A DNA stretch of 7,668 bases from an uncultured Bacteroidota bacterium. Lineage in GTDB: Bacteria; Bacteroidota; Bacteroidia; Chitinophagales; Chitinophagaceae. The notes beneath the pieces are model-generated. The model did not search any database, was not told where the DNA came from, and saw only the letters and a program-made list of their open reading frames with translations. Positions within the stretch are counted from its first letter, which is position 1. Each line of letters starts with the position of its first letter. The stretch lies in assembly GCA_946479055.1 (NCBI GenBank), contig CAMLEX010000216.1:1-7668 (forward strand). The letters are read 5' to 3'. Shown here piece by piece: positions 7,653-7,668 of this stretch. The translations under genes were made by a program, and so were the position numbers.

Positions 7653-7668
7653 TAAGACACCCTGAAAG

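Overview
The window is a stretch of a Bacteroidota chromosome, probably from a Chitinophagia- or Sphingobacteriia-like environmental member. The reasons are moderate to low GC by eye, A-rich translation starts mostly without a Shine-Dalgarno, a DUF5916-type outer-membrane protein, and three secreted enzymes whose predicted signal-peptide cleavage leaves an N-terminal glutamine (Ala|Gln), a known Bacteroidota habit. The genus cannot be decided from the sequence.

Layout: all four genes are on the + strand and tightly packed. (1) Positions 2-1534 hold the 3' part of a DUF5916 protein cut by the left edge, ending in an outer-membrane beta-barrel-like C terminus. (2) Positions 1585-3768 encode a secreted three-domain GH3 glycosidase (beta-glucosidase/beta-xylosidase type) with both catalytic residues visible. 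(3) Positions 3789-5801 encode a secreted SGNH-type carbohydrate O-acetylesterase of the sialate O-acetylesterase-like group, with a jelly-roll-like domain inserted in the catalytic domain. (4) Positions 5856-7652 encode a secreted GH2 enzyme with a complete catalytic pair and an N-x-K motif resembling the carboxylate-binding motif of beta-glucuronidases. Gaps are 50, 20 and 54 bp. No RNA gene, mobile element, CRISPR array or convincing terminator was seen.

Function: genes 2-4 look like one operon, or the enzyme part of a polysaccharide utilisation locus. The esterase would remove acetyl groups, the GH2 enzyme would take off a beta-linked sugar (possibly a uronic acid), and the GH3 enzyme would release terminal beta-linked glucose or xylose. 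A plant cell-wall glycan is the likely substrate class, but the exact one is not readable here. No SusC/SusD pair or regulator lies inside the window.

No clearly new system is evident. The points most worth a second look are the N-R-K motif of the GH2 enzyme, the domain insertion in the esterase, the altered acid/base motif of the GH3 enzyme, a perfect A/T-tract inverted repeat inside the GH2 gene, and a small hairpin covering the one good Shine-Dalgarno.
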